NCBI RefSeq assembly: GCF_038396635.1
Contig: NZ_CP121687.1
Span: forward strand, 2,656,592 to 2,720,591
DNA length: 64,000 nt
Direction of reading: 5' to 3'
Source of the DNA: Defluviitalea saccharophila
GTDB lineage: Bacteria; Bacillota; Clostridia; Lachnospirales; Defluviitaleaceae
The notes under the pieces are model-generated. The model was given only the letters and a program-made list of their open reading frames with translations. It was not told where the DNA came from and did not search any database. Positions 8,350 to 16,811 of the stretch are shown in pieces. The position numbers and the translations under genes were made by a program. Every line of letters starts with the position of its first letter. Position 1 is the first letter of the stretch.

Positions 8350-9306
8350 CTACCTTGAGATATCAAACCCTAAGGCTGCCAGCATTTTTTTATCTTGGGC
8401 GGTATTATTGCCTATGGTAGTTAGCATATCCCCTGTGATGGTTGCATTGGCGCCGGATAGAAATACCTTTCTACCTCCGTCTTTAAAATAATTTCTTCCT
8501 GCTGCCATTCGGATATATGCTGTAGGGTTAATATAGCGAAAGATTGCTATGGTTCTTAGAATTTCATCTTCAGTAAGAGGTTCTAAATTTTCAAAGTATG
8601 TATTTTTAATGGGTATAAGTGCATTGATAGGGATTGATTCAATCTCCAACTCAGCTAAGCTTAAAGCCATATCGATTCGATCTTCCCACGTTTCTCCCAT
8701 GCCTATGATACCGCCAGAGCAAACTTTAAGACCTGCTTCTTTAGCAAGCTGAATTTCTTTTATTTTATCTTTATAGGTATGGGTTGTACAAATGTTAGGA
8801 AAATAACGTTTAGAGGTTTCGATATTTGCATGATACATGGAAACTCCGGCTTTTTTTAATCGAATAAGCTGTTTTTTTGTTAACAAGCCATGGGATGCAC
8901 AAAGCTCAATATCACATTTAGATTTCATTTTTTGATATGCTTCAAGGGCTTTCTCAAAGTCTTTATCACTTAAAGATCTTCCTGATGTTACAATAGAGTA
9001 GCGGTGAATGCCTTTTGTCTGATGTTTTTTACAATCTTCAAGGATGATATCAGGCTCTAAAAACTCATATTCTTGTATCCCAGTTTTATGATGAGAGGAT
9101 TGGGCACAGAATTTACAGTTTTCGCTGCAGCGTCCACTTCGACCATTAATGATACTGCAAAGATCAACTTTGTTGCCGCATAGCGCTTCACGGATCATAT
9201 TTGATCCTTCAAGCAATTCATCTAAATCAGCTTCTAAAAAGAAATTTAAATCTTCCCCTCTTTTTAGACGTCTCCCCCTAATAATCTTTTTTGCTAGATT
9301 TTTCAT
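8350..9306 (-). CDS. bioB: Biotin synthase
   Basis: A radical-SAM enzyme that inserts sulfur into dethiobiotin in the last step of biotin synthesis. The 318 residues match the family (about 320-345). The CxxxCxxC motif that binds the SAM [4Fe-4S] cluster is in RCSENCKFCAQSS, and the [2Fe-2S] region includes ELCASHGLL, KVCSGGIIGMGE and RMAAGRNYF. AGGGAGGT precedes the start. No bioA, bioD or bioF is adjacent; the cell either has them elsewhere or takes up precursor, perhaps through the BioY transporter at 56942. A BirA-type operator over its promoter (9412-9445) indicates biotin control. Confidence 0.97.
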   Translation of the reverse strand: MKNLAKKIIRGRRLKRGEDLNFFLEADLDELLEGSNMIREALCGNKVDLCSIINGRSGRCSENCKFCAQSSHHKTGIQEYEFLEPDIILEDCKKHQTKGIHRYSIVTSGRSLSDKDFEKALEAYQKMKSKCDIELCASHGLLTKKQLIRLKKAGVSMYHANIETSKRYFPNICTTHTYKDKIKEIQLAKEAGLKVCSGGIIGMGETWEDRIDMALSLAELEIESIPINALIPIKNTYFENLEPLTEDEILRTIAIFRYINPTAYIRMAAGRNYFKDGGRKVFLSGANATITGDMLTTIGNNTAQDKKMLAALGFDISR

Positions 9307-9390
9307 ATTTACCTCCCTATTTGTAATTTCACTATGAAAATATATCTTTCATTCGTCTATGTTTGTTTAAAATCTGATTAATGCATCTTT

Positions 9391-9419
9391 AATATATAGT
9401 ATCATCAAATAATTGTCAA
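9391..9419 (-). promoter_or_regulatory. bioB promoter
   Basis: On the minus strand, TTGACA (9414-9419) and TATATT (9391-9396) are spaced by 17 nt. The -35 box is part of the right arm of the BirA-type operator. Confidence 0.8.
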
Positions 9420-9445
9420 CTTATATGATCGACAAAGTTAACAAT
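9412..9445 (-). promoter_or_regulatory. BirA operator of bioB
   Basis: Read on the bioB strand: ATTGTTAAC, 16 nt, GTTGACAAT. This fits the known BirA repressor site of Firmicutes, and both arms are identical to those in front of bioY at 56850. Confidence 0.88.
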
Positions 9446-9703
9446 AAAAGTGAAAGAGACGGTGCTTTTGTTCTTTCATAAATGAGATTTTGACGTATTT
9501 TCCTCCAAAATTTAAAATAGATATTCAACTTTTTTTTGTGACGTTGTATAGTATATTTAAGAAATATATTTTTTATCGTTTAAAAATGTGGGATATCTTA
9601 AAGAGTACATTTTGAGACGGTTTGTCTGTAAATAAAAACATAGCTATGGGATATACAGTAACACAATCTCAGCAAATTTATTTGTAAATAGGAGGAAAAG
9701 AAA
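9446..9703. other. Intergenic stretch between bioB and the FMN-binding protein
   Basis: No gene or convincing RNA element seen. It must hold the promoter of the downstream small-protein cluster, but no clear -35/-10 pair stands out. Confidence 0.35.
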
Positions 9704-10096
9704 ATGCAGGAAGTCTATGAATTTTTAAAGAATTGTGGAACATATTATTTGGCTACAGTAGAAGGAGATCAGCCTAGAGTCAGACCTTTTGGGACTGTAG
9801 ACATTTTTGAAGGTAAACTTTATATCCAGACAGGCAAGGTAAAGGACGTGTCTAAGCAGCTCCAAGCAAATCCAAAGGCAGAACTCTGCGCTTTTGCTGA
9901 TGGAAAGTGGCTTAGAGTAGCAGGTAAACTGATTAGAGATGACAGAGTAGAGGCGAAAAAACATATGTTGGATAATTATCCAGAGCTTAAAACTATGTAT
10001 TCTGCGGAAGATGACAATACAGAGGTTCTCTATTTTGAAGATGCAACCGCTACCTTCCATTCATTTACCGATAAACCAAAGGTAATTAAATTTTAG
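9704..10096 (+). CDS. Pyridoxamine 5'-phosphate oxidase-like FMN-binding protein
   Basis: A 130-residue split-barrel protein of the NimA/PNPOx-like group (TYYLATVEGDQPRVRPFG, GKLYIQTGKVKDVSKQL, FADGKWLRVAGKL). Such proteins bind FMN or a related cofactor and reduce small molecules; several protect anaerobes from nitro compounds. AGGAGGAAAAG precedes the ATG. It is followed 60 bp later by a TfoX_C-type protein on the same strand. The substrate is not predictable. Confidence 0.88.
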   Translation: MQEVYEFLKNCGTYYLATVEGDQPRVRPFGTVDIFEGKLYIQTGKVKDVSKQLQANPKAELCAFADGKWLRVAGKLIRDDRVEAKKHMLDNYPELKTMYSAEDDNTEVLYFEDATATFHSFTDKPKVIKF

Positions 10097-10155
10097 AGTC
10101 AAAAGTGCCGTGCGGAATATTTATTATATCTACAGGAAGAAGGGAGATTTAGACA

Positions 10156-10422
10156 ATGGGAGAACTGTCTAAATTGCCGAATATTGGAGCTAATTTAGAA
10201 AAGCAACTTATAGATGTTGGGATTACTACAGCAGAAGAGTTAAAAAGTGTGGGCAGCCGTGAAGCATGGCTTCGTATTCTTAGTAAAGATCCGTCTGCCT
10301 GTCTTATGCGTCTTTCGGCGCTAGAGGGCGCGATTCAGGGCATACGGTGGCATCACTTGGATAAAGAGACAAAAGAATCACTTAAAGAGTTCTATCATAA
10401 GCATAAAGGGACATCAAAGTAA
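10156..10422 (+). CDS. TfoX/Sxy C-terminal-domain protein
   Basis: An 88-residue protein made only of the TfoX_C helix-hairpin-helix domain (LSKLPNIGANLEKQLIDVGI, RLSALEGAIQGIRWHHLD). The N-terminal TfoX domain is absent, as is common in Firmicutes. Proteins with this fold are thought to bind nucleic acid, and the full-length form activates competence in proteobacteria, but no such role is shown for stand-alone copies. Confidence 0.88.
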   Translation: MGELSKLPNIGANLEKQLIDVGITTAEELKSVGSREAWLRILSKDPSACLMRLSALEGAIQGIRWHHLDKETKESLKEFYHKHKGTSK

Positions 10423-10454
10423 AACTAAAATACATTAAATGGGGGGGCGTATTG

Positions 10455-11261
10455 GTGGCAGAGCCGGATATAGCATTGAAACAACGCAAATGTCAAAACT
10501 GTGGAGCAACAATATCAGTTATAGAACCTAAATGTCCTTATTGTGGCGGATTTAACTATGAAGGAGCTAAGAGAAAATATTTTAGAGATTTGTACCGTAT
10601 TAGGGACAAACTAAAACAATTAGAAGAAATCCCAACCGAGAGTTATAAGGCAGAAGTATCAGTGCAGATAAAAAGAATTATAAAAATCTTACTGATCTGC
10701 GCTGTAAGTATAGCTGTTATATATGGTATAGTGGCACTGTTTTTTAAGTTGATCGATATTACAGACGGTTTTAACCAGGCAGACCCAAAAGAACAACTAT
10801 TGTGGGATCGGGAAAACTTTCCTATGCTGGATGAATGGTATGAAGCAGGTGAGTACGATAAATTATTAGAGTTTAGTTATGAACTCTATTCAGCAGATAA
10901 AGTATATACCTATGTTAACTGGCAACATGAGGACTTTATTTGGTTTTATGCGTATTACCGTGATGCTAAAGACGCAATGGAGAAAATTCAGCAGAAAGAA
11001 AAATACTCATCATACGATATTACCACTGCAATATATGGAGGGTTAAATATTTGCTATAACCTTGAGAATGCAGGACTGGATGAAGATGAGATAAAAAGAC
11101 TTGAAGAGTACAAACCCACTATGGAGACATTGCTGTTTGATCTATTAAAATTTACAGAGAAAGAAGCTTTACAATTGTATGAAGATGCATTGGAATATGG
11201 ATTTTTAAATTTCGAAAAGATAGAAAAATATGCTTCCAATGTCATAAAGCGATTGGATTAG
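10455..11261 (+). CDS. Zinc-ribbon membrane protein, copy 1
   Basis: A 268-residue protein of unknown function. The N-terminus is a four-cysteine zinc ribbon (CQNCGATISVIEPKCPYCGG), followed by a charged helix (YRIRDKLKQLEEIP) and one membrane helix at about residues 74-96. The remaining 170 residues are acidic, rich in Tyr and Trp, and probably outside the cell. The GTG at 10455 (TTG 10452 is possible) follows a GGGGGGG tract that serves as ribosome binding site. It begins a tight run of three related membrane proteins, and the ribbon would lie in the cytoplasm. Confidence 0.8.
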   Translation: MAEPDIALKQRKCQNCGATISVIEPKCPYCGGFNYEGAKRKYFRDLYRIRDKLKQLEEIPTESYKAEVSVQIKRIIKILLICAVSIAVIYGIVALFFKLIDITDGFNQADPKEQLLWDRENFPMLDEWYEAGEYDKLLEFSYELYSADKVYTYVNWQHEDFIWFYAYYRDAKDAMEKIQQKEKYSSYDITTAIYGGLNICYNLENAGLDEDEIKRLEEYKPTMETLLFDLLKFTEKEALQLYEDALEYGFLNFEKIEKYASNVIKRLD

Positions 11262-11278
11262 GCTGAGAAGGGGTATAT

Positions 11279-12031
11279 ATGAAGTGTGTAAAGTGCGGAA
11301 GCAATCTAACGATTGATGACAAGTTTTGCAGTTACTGTGGCAGTGCGAATGTATATGCTGTGCAACATCGAAAAGATATGCTGCATTTTCGTGAAGATTA
11401 TTATCAAACGAAGCGAAATGTCATTGAGAGAAGTGGAAGAAAAGTTAGTAGAATAGCTAAGGGAACGATTATAGCAGGATTAGTAGTATTGTGCTTTTTT
11501 ATTTTACTGGCCAGTGCTAATGCTTATAGAATAAGTGATTGGGTAAAAAGAGCAGAGCTTAAAAAGGATACGAATATTCATAAAAACAATCTTGATAAAC
11601 TCGAAGCAGACAGAGACTTCTTTGGTTTAGCATCATATTATCAGATCAATGAATTATATCTTTCTGACGATTTACGGGAATATGAGACCATTGCAAATTT
11701 GTCTTATTATTATCTTTTTATCTATGATTATACCCATCAGGTATTAAATTCTGAGAAGTATCCGTATATGTCTACAGAAGATTTAACAGAGTATATTGGT
11801 GATTATATTAAAATGTGTTATGACGGTTTTGAATTTGATGAATACAGGCAAGAACAATATTCAGAGACGCACATGGCGGCCATCCAGGATTTAAGAGATG
11901 AGTTAGAGACATTTATTCATGTATATCTTAAGGTTCCTAAAGAAGATATAGAGAAATTTCAACAATTATCAGCTGGCAAAATACAGCTTGTTATTGAAAG
12001 GAGCTTAGATGATGCTGAAAACGAATATTGA
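11279..12031 (+). CDS. Zinc-ribbon membrane protein, copy 2
   Basis: A 250-residue protein with the same plan as the gene before it: a zinc ribbon (CVKCGSNLTIDDKFCSYCGS) at residues 3-23, a basic linker, one membrane helix at about 60-82, then an acidic, Tyr-rich helical outer domain (LEADRDFFGLASYYQINEL, IANLSYYYLFIYDY). It starts 17 bp after copy 1, with AGAAGGGG upstream, and its end overlaps copy 3 by 23 bp. No enzyme motif is visible. The shared layout suggests duplicated subunits of one membrane complex that may sense or bind something outside the cell. Confidence 0.8.
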   Translation: MKCVKCGSNLTIDDKFCSYCGSANVYAVQHRKDMLHFREDYYQTKRNVIERSGRKVSRIAKGTIIAGLVVLCFFILLASANAYRISDWVKRAELKKDTNIHKNNLDKLEADRDFFGLASYYQINELYLSDDLREYETIANLSYYYLFIYDYTHQVLNSEKYPYMSTEDLTEYIGDYIKMCYDGFEFDEYRQEQYSETHMAAIQDLRDELETFIHVYLKVPKEDIEKFQQLSAGKIQLVIERSLDDAENEY

Positions 12032-12431
12032 TAAGCTCATGAATATAGTGATTGTTTGCCTATGCGTTGTGATGTTAATATGCAGTTTGATATTCATCAA
12101 TATGTATATGGAGGCGTTTACGGATTACCATTATAGAAGTGCCGACGACTATATCTGGTACATTAATGATAAGAAATATAGCGAAATGACAATTCAAATG
12201 TATTTAAGCAAACATGTAGCTAATCCCCCGGAGGATCTTAAAGAGTGCATTGCTGTAGCAGAGTATTATAAGAATGCCTCATATTATAAGATGTATAGTG
12301 AAGTAGGAGAGAACGATAAGGCGAAAAAATATCTTTCGTTGATGGATGAAAACAGAAAAGCTGTGGGAAGCTTGTCCTTTGCAATAGAAGATATTAATGA
12401 GGAACTAGAAATTGATTCTGGTAAAAAATAG
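12009..12431 (+). CDS. Small membrane protein, ribbon-less third copy
   Basis: A 140-residue protein with a membrane helix at about residues 10-33 and an acidic outer domain rich in Tyr (RSADDYIWYINDKKYSEMTI, IAVAEYYKNASYYKMY) that resembles the outer parts of the two proteins before it. It lacks the zinc ribbon. The start ATGATG at 12009 follows AAAGGAG and lies inside the end of copy 2, so translation is coupled. Function unknown. Confidence 0.75.
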   Translation: MMLKTNIDKLMNIVIVCLCVVMLICSLIFINMYMEAFTDYHYRSADDYIWYINDKKYSEMTIQMYLSKHVANPPEDLKECIAVAEYYKNASYYKMYSEVGENDKAKKYLSLMDENRKAVGSLSFAIEDINEELEIDSGKK

Positions 12432-12637
12432 ATATATCAACCCTTGGGAATAGCGCAACTGTGCATAATAATAACATCAAAATAATTCAGAAAGAGAGTG
12501 AATAGACACAATTACGACATAATAAGCTGCCAGGAATGGGACATACCTATAGCTTGTAAGAAACTCGATATAATGGAATATAGACAAAAAATAAGTAATG
12601 GTATGTGAAACAATACGGGGAGAAAGGGGAAATATTT

Positions 12638-14290
12638 ATGATCCCAAAAATCGAACGAGGGGATAAAAATAGCCGAACGAATTTAATTCATATCCTGCTG
12701 GTTGCCTTTCTGGTTATTACAATCTTATATTTTGTTTATATTACAGGCGGTACAAAAAAGGGTTTTGTACATCTCATGTATGTTCCAATTATTCTGTCTT
12801 CGCTCTATTGGGGAGCTTTCATTGGACTGATAGCAGGAATGGTTTGCGGTATATTGACAGGTCCTTTTATGCCCATGGATGTTGCACTGGGCATTACTCA
12901 GGATCCAATGAATTGGATTTTTCGTTTGCTGATATTTTCATTTATAGGCTTTTTAACAGGATATATGATAGACAGAATAAATAGCTTAAATGAAGAAAAA
13001 CTGGAAAGAACCTTAAAAAGCCCTTTTTATGATCTTCCCAATGCAAAGAAGCTTTTTTATGATATTGAAAATAAGATGAAGTCAGAAAAAAACTTCAAAT
13101 TAATATCCATAAAATTAACAAACTTATATGATATTGAAAAATACATTGACAATAAATTAGTGTATGAAATAGTTAACAGTCTGGCAGAGAAATTAATGCA
13201 CACTTGTGGACATAAATCTGTCTATTCTTATGAAAAAGATGAGTTGATTGTATTAGTATGTGAAAGTAGTTCAGATGATTATGAAGAAAAAATTAAAGGA
13301 ATCTTGGAGTATTATCTTGATTTTCCAATGTCAATTAATGAGTACAAAATTAGATTAGCGTTTAAAGTGGGAATTTATATGTATCAAGGTGAAGACAGTT
13401 CACCAATTGAAATATACAATAAAGCCCGGATTGCTTATGAGCAAGGAGAAGTAAAGGAATCAGGCATATATTACTATGACGTTAGCTTAGCAAACAAAAG
13501 GAGAGAGATACAAAGTATTACTGGAACAATGCTTGAGTCTATCTTAAAACATGAATTATTTGTAATGTATCAGCCCAAAATTGATATTGTAAACAATAAG
13601 ATTTCAGGCGTTGAAGCATTGGTAAGGTGGAAAAGAAATGGCAATGAGTTTATCCCGCCGAATATTTTTATTCCCATCGCAGAAGAGATTGGGTTTATCA
13701 ATAAGATTTCCAAGTTTGTTTTTGACTGTGCAACAACACAGATGGAAATTTGGAAAAGTAAAGGGATGAATATTAAATGTGCTGTGAATGCATCTGTAAG
13801 CGAGTTGAATGATGATAGCTTTACTTCCTGGGCGGGAGAAACAATAGATGCTAAAAATATTGATCGATCTGACTTTGAAATAGAAATAACAGAAAGAGCC
13901 ATAGCCTACAACGATCATAGATTAATAGAAAAAATAAATTATTTAAAAGAGAGTGGATATAAAATATCTATTGATGATTTTGGAACGGGTTATAATTCTC
14001 TTATGAGTGTTAGTGAAATACCTTTTGATAAATTAAAAATCGATAAATACTTTATTGATAGGATTCATAAAATTGAAGTCGCAGAACTGGTTAAACTTTT
14101 TATAGAATATGCCCATACCCTTGGTAAAGTTGTAATTGCTGAAGGGGTTGAGACCGAGGAACAAATAAATATCCTTAAAAGACTAAAATGCGACGAAGTC
14201 CAGGGATATTACTATAGCAGGCCTTTATTACCAGAGGAATTAGAAGAATTTTATTTAGAATTTAATAAGGTCAATCATGAGAGTGCATAG
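12638..14290 (+). CDS. Membrane EAL-domain protein with degenerate GGDEF
   Basis: A 550-residue protein. The first 110 residues carry about four membrane helices. A GGDEF-fold segment follows (around 125-280) whose signature loop is replaced by SYEKDELIV, so it should not make c-di-GMP. The C-terminal EAL domain keeps the key motifs (YQPKID, GVEALVRW, NASVSEL, ITERA, DDFGTGYNSL, AEGVETEEQ, QGYYYSRPL) and should hydrolyse c-di-GMP to pGpG. The ATG at 12638 has AAAGGGG seven bases upstream; a GTG at 12605 has none. It likely lowers c-di-GMP in response to a membrane signal. Confidence 0.92.
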   Translation: MIPKIERGDKNSRTNLIHILLVAFLVITILYFVYITGGTKKGFVHLMYVPIILSSLYWGAFIGLIAGMVCGILTGPFMPMDVALGITQDPMNWIFRLLIFSFIGFLTGYMIDRINSLNEEKLERTLKSPFYDLPNAKKLFYDIENKMKSEKNFKLISIKLTNLYDIEKYIDNKLVYEIVNSLAEKLMHTCGHKSVYSYEKDELIVLVCESSSDDYEEKIKGILEYYLDFPMSINEYKIRLAFKVGIYMYQGEDSSPIEIYNKARIAYEQGEVKESGIYYYDVSLANKRREIQSITGTMLESILKHELFVMYQPKIDIVNNKISGVEALVRWKRNGNEFIPPNIFIPIAEEIGFINKISKFVFDCATTQMEIWKSKGMNIKCAVNASVSELNDDSFTSWAGETIDAKNIDRSDFEIEITERAIAYNDHRLIEKINYLKESGYKISIDDFGTGYNSLMSVSEIPFDKLKIDKYFIDRIHKIEVAELVKLFIEYAHTLGKVVIAEGVETEEQINILKRLKCDEVQGYYYSRPLLPEELEEFYLEFNKVNHESA

Positions 14291-14453
14291 TGTGTTCAAT
14301 GTTATGTTGTTTAAACTATTCCTTATTTATGTTAACTATTGTATAATAAGAAAAGTGAAAGATACAAAATCTTAATCAATAGAATATTCTCTTAATAAAT
14401 GAACAGCTATAGTTTTAATCAAAAAGAGCTTATAGGACAGTTGGAGGCTAGAG

Positions 14454-15233
14454 ATGGTATTATATTTTTCAGGTACAGGAAATACAGAATATATAGCAAA
14501 ATTGATTGCGGATGGATTAGGTGATGAATGCGTAGATTTGTTTGATAGAATTAGGACTAATGACAAGTCCCCATTGTATTCAGAAAAAACTTATGTTATT
14601 TGTGCGCCTATCTATGTTTGTGAAATGCCTTTGTTCTTAATGAAGTATTTAAGATCTATAACCTTTAACGGGAATAATAAAGTATACTTTGTTTTTACAA
14701 GCGGTGGTTATTGCGGCAGTGCTAAGGTTCAGGCAAAACTATTTTCAAGGAGAAAAAATTTAAAATGCTTAGGCTGTGTAGAATTTGTAATGCCGAGAAA
14801 TTATGTTGCCAATAATAAATATGCTATGGATGATGAAGAAGTAATTTATTCAAAAATCTCCGAATCTACCAAAAAAGTAAAGCAAGTGGTTGAAGCTATA
14901 AAGAATGAAAATAGACTCAAAACCCGTCATGTATGGCTTTTTGAAACCTTGATTATTGCCCCTTTTGCACCGGTATGGACAAAATATAAACTGGTTGCAA
15001 AGGATTTTTATACTACGGATGAATGTGTAGGGTGCCGAATTTGTGAAAAGGTTTGTCCCTTAAATAATATTGAAGTTGTTGATAAAAGGCCGGAGTGGGG
15101 AGAAAGCTGCACCCATTGTATGGCATGCATTGCGAAATGCCCTAAAAAAGCAATAGAATATGGCAATGTAACGCAGGGCAAAACAAGATATCTTTTAAAA
15201 GATTATGTTCATACTAAGATAGCAAATCAATGA
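14454..15233 (+). CDS. EFR1-type flavodoxin-ferredoxin fusion
   Basis: A 259-residue protein joining an N-terminal flavodoxin fold (VLYFSGTGNTEYIAKLI binds the FMN phosphate) to two C-terminal [4Fe-4S] motifs (CVGCRICEKVCP and CTHCMACIAKCP). It should pass electrons between FMN and iron-sulfur centres in the cytoplasm of an anaerobe. GGAGG precedes the start. The stop overlaps the leader of a small membrane protein, suggesting cotranscription. Redox partners are unknown. Confidence 0.93.
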   Translation: MVLYFSGTGNTEYIAKLIADGLGDECVDLFDRIRTNDKSPLYSEKTYVICAPIYVCEMPLFLMKYLRSITFNGNNKVYFVFTSGGYCGSAKVQAKLFSRRKNLKCLGCVEFVMPRNYVANNKYAMDDEEVIYSKISESTKKVKQVVEAIKNENRLKTRHVWLFETLIIAPFAPVWTKYKLVAKDFYTTDECVGCRICEKVCPLNNIEVVDKRPEWGESCTHCMACIAKCPKKAIEYGNVTQGKTRYLLKDYVHTKIANQ

Positions 15234-15292
15234 TACAGATTATAGAATTTAGGATTGCTAGAATCATCGAGACTATATTAGGAGGAGCGAAT

Positions 15293-15481
15293 ATGAAAAA
15301 CCGCTTAAAAACCTATGGAATCACATGTTTGGTTACTATTTTTATAAATATTTTACTATGGAAAGTGTTAGACATTAATGCTGCGAAGCTTATTCCTATT
15401 ATTTTTGTAATGGCAGCAGCGATGATGGTCATCATAATATCTGTCTTGTATGCAGGGAAAAGAACAAGTACACGAAGATAA
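15293..15481 (+). CDS. Small two-helix membrane protein
   Basis: 62 residues with two predicted membrane helices (about 8-25 and 34-54) and a basic C-terminus (GKRTSTRR). The ATG at 15293 follows AGGAGGAGCG; an earlier in-frame ATG at 15230 overlaps the preceding stop and lacks such a site. It lies between a redox protein and a Nudix hydrolase in one apparent operon. Unknown function. Confidence 0.65.
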   Translation: MKNRLKTYGITCLVTIFINILLWKVLDINAAKLIPIIFVMAAAMMVIIISVLYAGKRTSTRR

Positions 15482-15512
15482 AGCATGTAATGTTCAAAAG
15501 AGGTGTAAAACA

Positions 15513-15917
15513 GTGAAAACAATTCATGTTACAGCAGGGGTCATTATCCATGAGGACAAAGTTTTAATTACAAGACGTGCACCAAATGAAAATTTTGCTG
15601 GCAGCTGGGAGTTCCCTGGGGGTAAAATTGAACCTAACGAAACGCCAGAAGACTGCCTTGTTCGAGAGATTAAAGAGGAACTCAATATTGATGTCTCTAT
15701 TGAAAAATTTTGTACAGAGGTAACTCATGATTACGGTCATATGATTGTTCATCTAATGACATATTATTGTACGATAATCAAAGGAGACATCCAGATATCT
15801 GTTCATGATCAATACAAATGGGTTAAAATAAATGATTTAGTAAAATACGATCTTTTACCAGCAGATATTCCAATAGTTAAAAAGATTATGGAGGAATACC
15901 TGGATAAAAAGCAATGA
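15513..15917 (+). CDS. Nudix hydrolase, MutT-like (8-oxo-dGTP type)
   Basis: A 134-residue Nudix protein. The Nudix box GX5EX7REUXEEXGU is seen as G(17 residues)REIKEEL within the segment GGKIEPNETPEDCLVREIKE, with NFAGSWEFPG just before it, typical of MutT proteins that remove oxidised dGTP from the nucleotide pool. The GTG at 15513 is chosen because AAGAGGTG lies six bases upstream and the protein then begins with KTIHVTAGVI, the first strand of the fold. An imperfect terminator follows. Confidence 0.9.
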   Translation: MKTIHVTAGVIIHEDKVLITRRAPNENFAGSWEFPGGKIEPNETPEDCLVREIKEELNIDVSIEKFCTEVTHDYGHMIVHLMTYYCTIIKGDIQISVHDQYKWVKINDLVKYDLLPADIPIVKKIMEEYLDKKQ

Positions 15918-15963
15918 TTCTTGTTTTAAGCTGTTGGTGAGAATTTCGTCATATACAAGTTTT

Positions 15964-16010
15964 AAAAAGGTTTCTTTAATGAATAACTTTTTCATTAGAA
16001 GCCTTTTTTA
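15964..16010. terminator. Shared terminator between convergent genes
   Basis: An imperfect stem from AAAAAGGTTTCTTTAATGAA and TTCATTAGAAGCCTTTTTT, with A- and T-rich edges on both strands, serves the Nudix gene and the minus-strand membrane protein. Confidence 0.8.
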
Positions 16011-16022
16011 TCTTCCAATTTT

Positions 16023-16592
16023 TTAATTTTTATCTGTTTGCTTATATTTTTTATAAAAATAACTCACTCCAATGATACATACAATCAAGCCCAATAATGC
16101 AGGCTTTAGAATGGACATACCTGCTTCACCACTAAAAACAACACTCCAAATAAATTTTAAAACAGCAGCCCCAATGATCACACCTAAAAGCCATTTCCAA
16201 TTTCTTTTCCATGCCGCCATCAGAAGCATAAAGAAAAATAAGGGGACAGATAAACTCATTAATATTTTAGGAACAGTCCACGTTCCTTTTAGATAATCCA
16301 TTTCATAAGCTAAAAATTCCAGAACTTGAGGACTGCTCGCAGCTGGAGCAGGAAACCAAAACATACTTGTAAACAAAGCAAATATTGATGCGAATATACC
16401 GGTAAGACTTTTCTTAAATGCAAAATAAACCATCGGTATGATAAATAAAGGTCTAATGTACCAGCTTAAGACATTATGGTGTCTTTCAAATGCCCAATTA
16501 AAAAACACATCATTAGTTAGAAATGATACAACAAATATTATAGTAGCACCGGCAAATAACATCCCTAATATCAAATCTGTTTTCTTTTTCAT
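16023..16592 (-). CDS. Multi-pass membrane protein, unknown
   Basis: A 189-residue hydrophobic protein with about six membrane helices (around 7-25, 45-60, 63-80, 108-126, 133-148 and 164-180) and a basic C-terminus. AAAGGAG precedes the start. No transporter or enzyme motif was recognised. It is encoded alone, convergent with the Nudix gene and divergent from the ABC importer. Confidence 0.75.
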   Translation of the reverse strand: MKKKTDLILGMLFAGATIIFVVSFLTNDVFFNWAFERHHNVLSWYIRPLFIIPMVYFAFKKSLTGIFASIFALFTSMFWFPAPAASSPQVLEFLAYEMDYLKGTWTVPKILMSLSVPLFFFMLLMAAWKRNWKWLLGVIIGAAVLKFIWSVVFSGEAGMSILKPALLGLIVCIIGVSYFYKKYKQTDKN

Positions 16593-16811
16593 GGCAAATC
16601 TCCTTTACATTTCAATCACTTTCTTCAGAATTCCATTAAATATTATACTAATGAATCAATAGAGTTATTTAACCCGTGCTTATTTTTTTATTCTACTTTT
16701 TTATTTTCCACCTTTTTGTTCAATCGTAGGATTTATTTATATTTTTTAAAGTGATACTATTAGAACATAAGAAAAAGATTTAAAAAATAAATCTTAGGAG
16801 GAATCAATTCT

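Noticed and set aside
13570-13918. Two overlapping minus-strand frames above 100 codons
   Set aside because: They sit opposite conserved EAL-domain codons and have no start signals.
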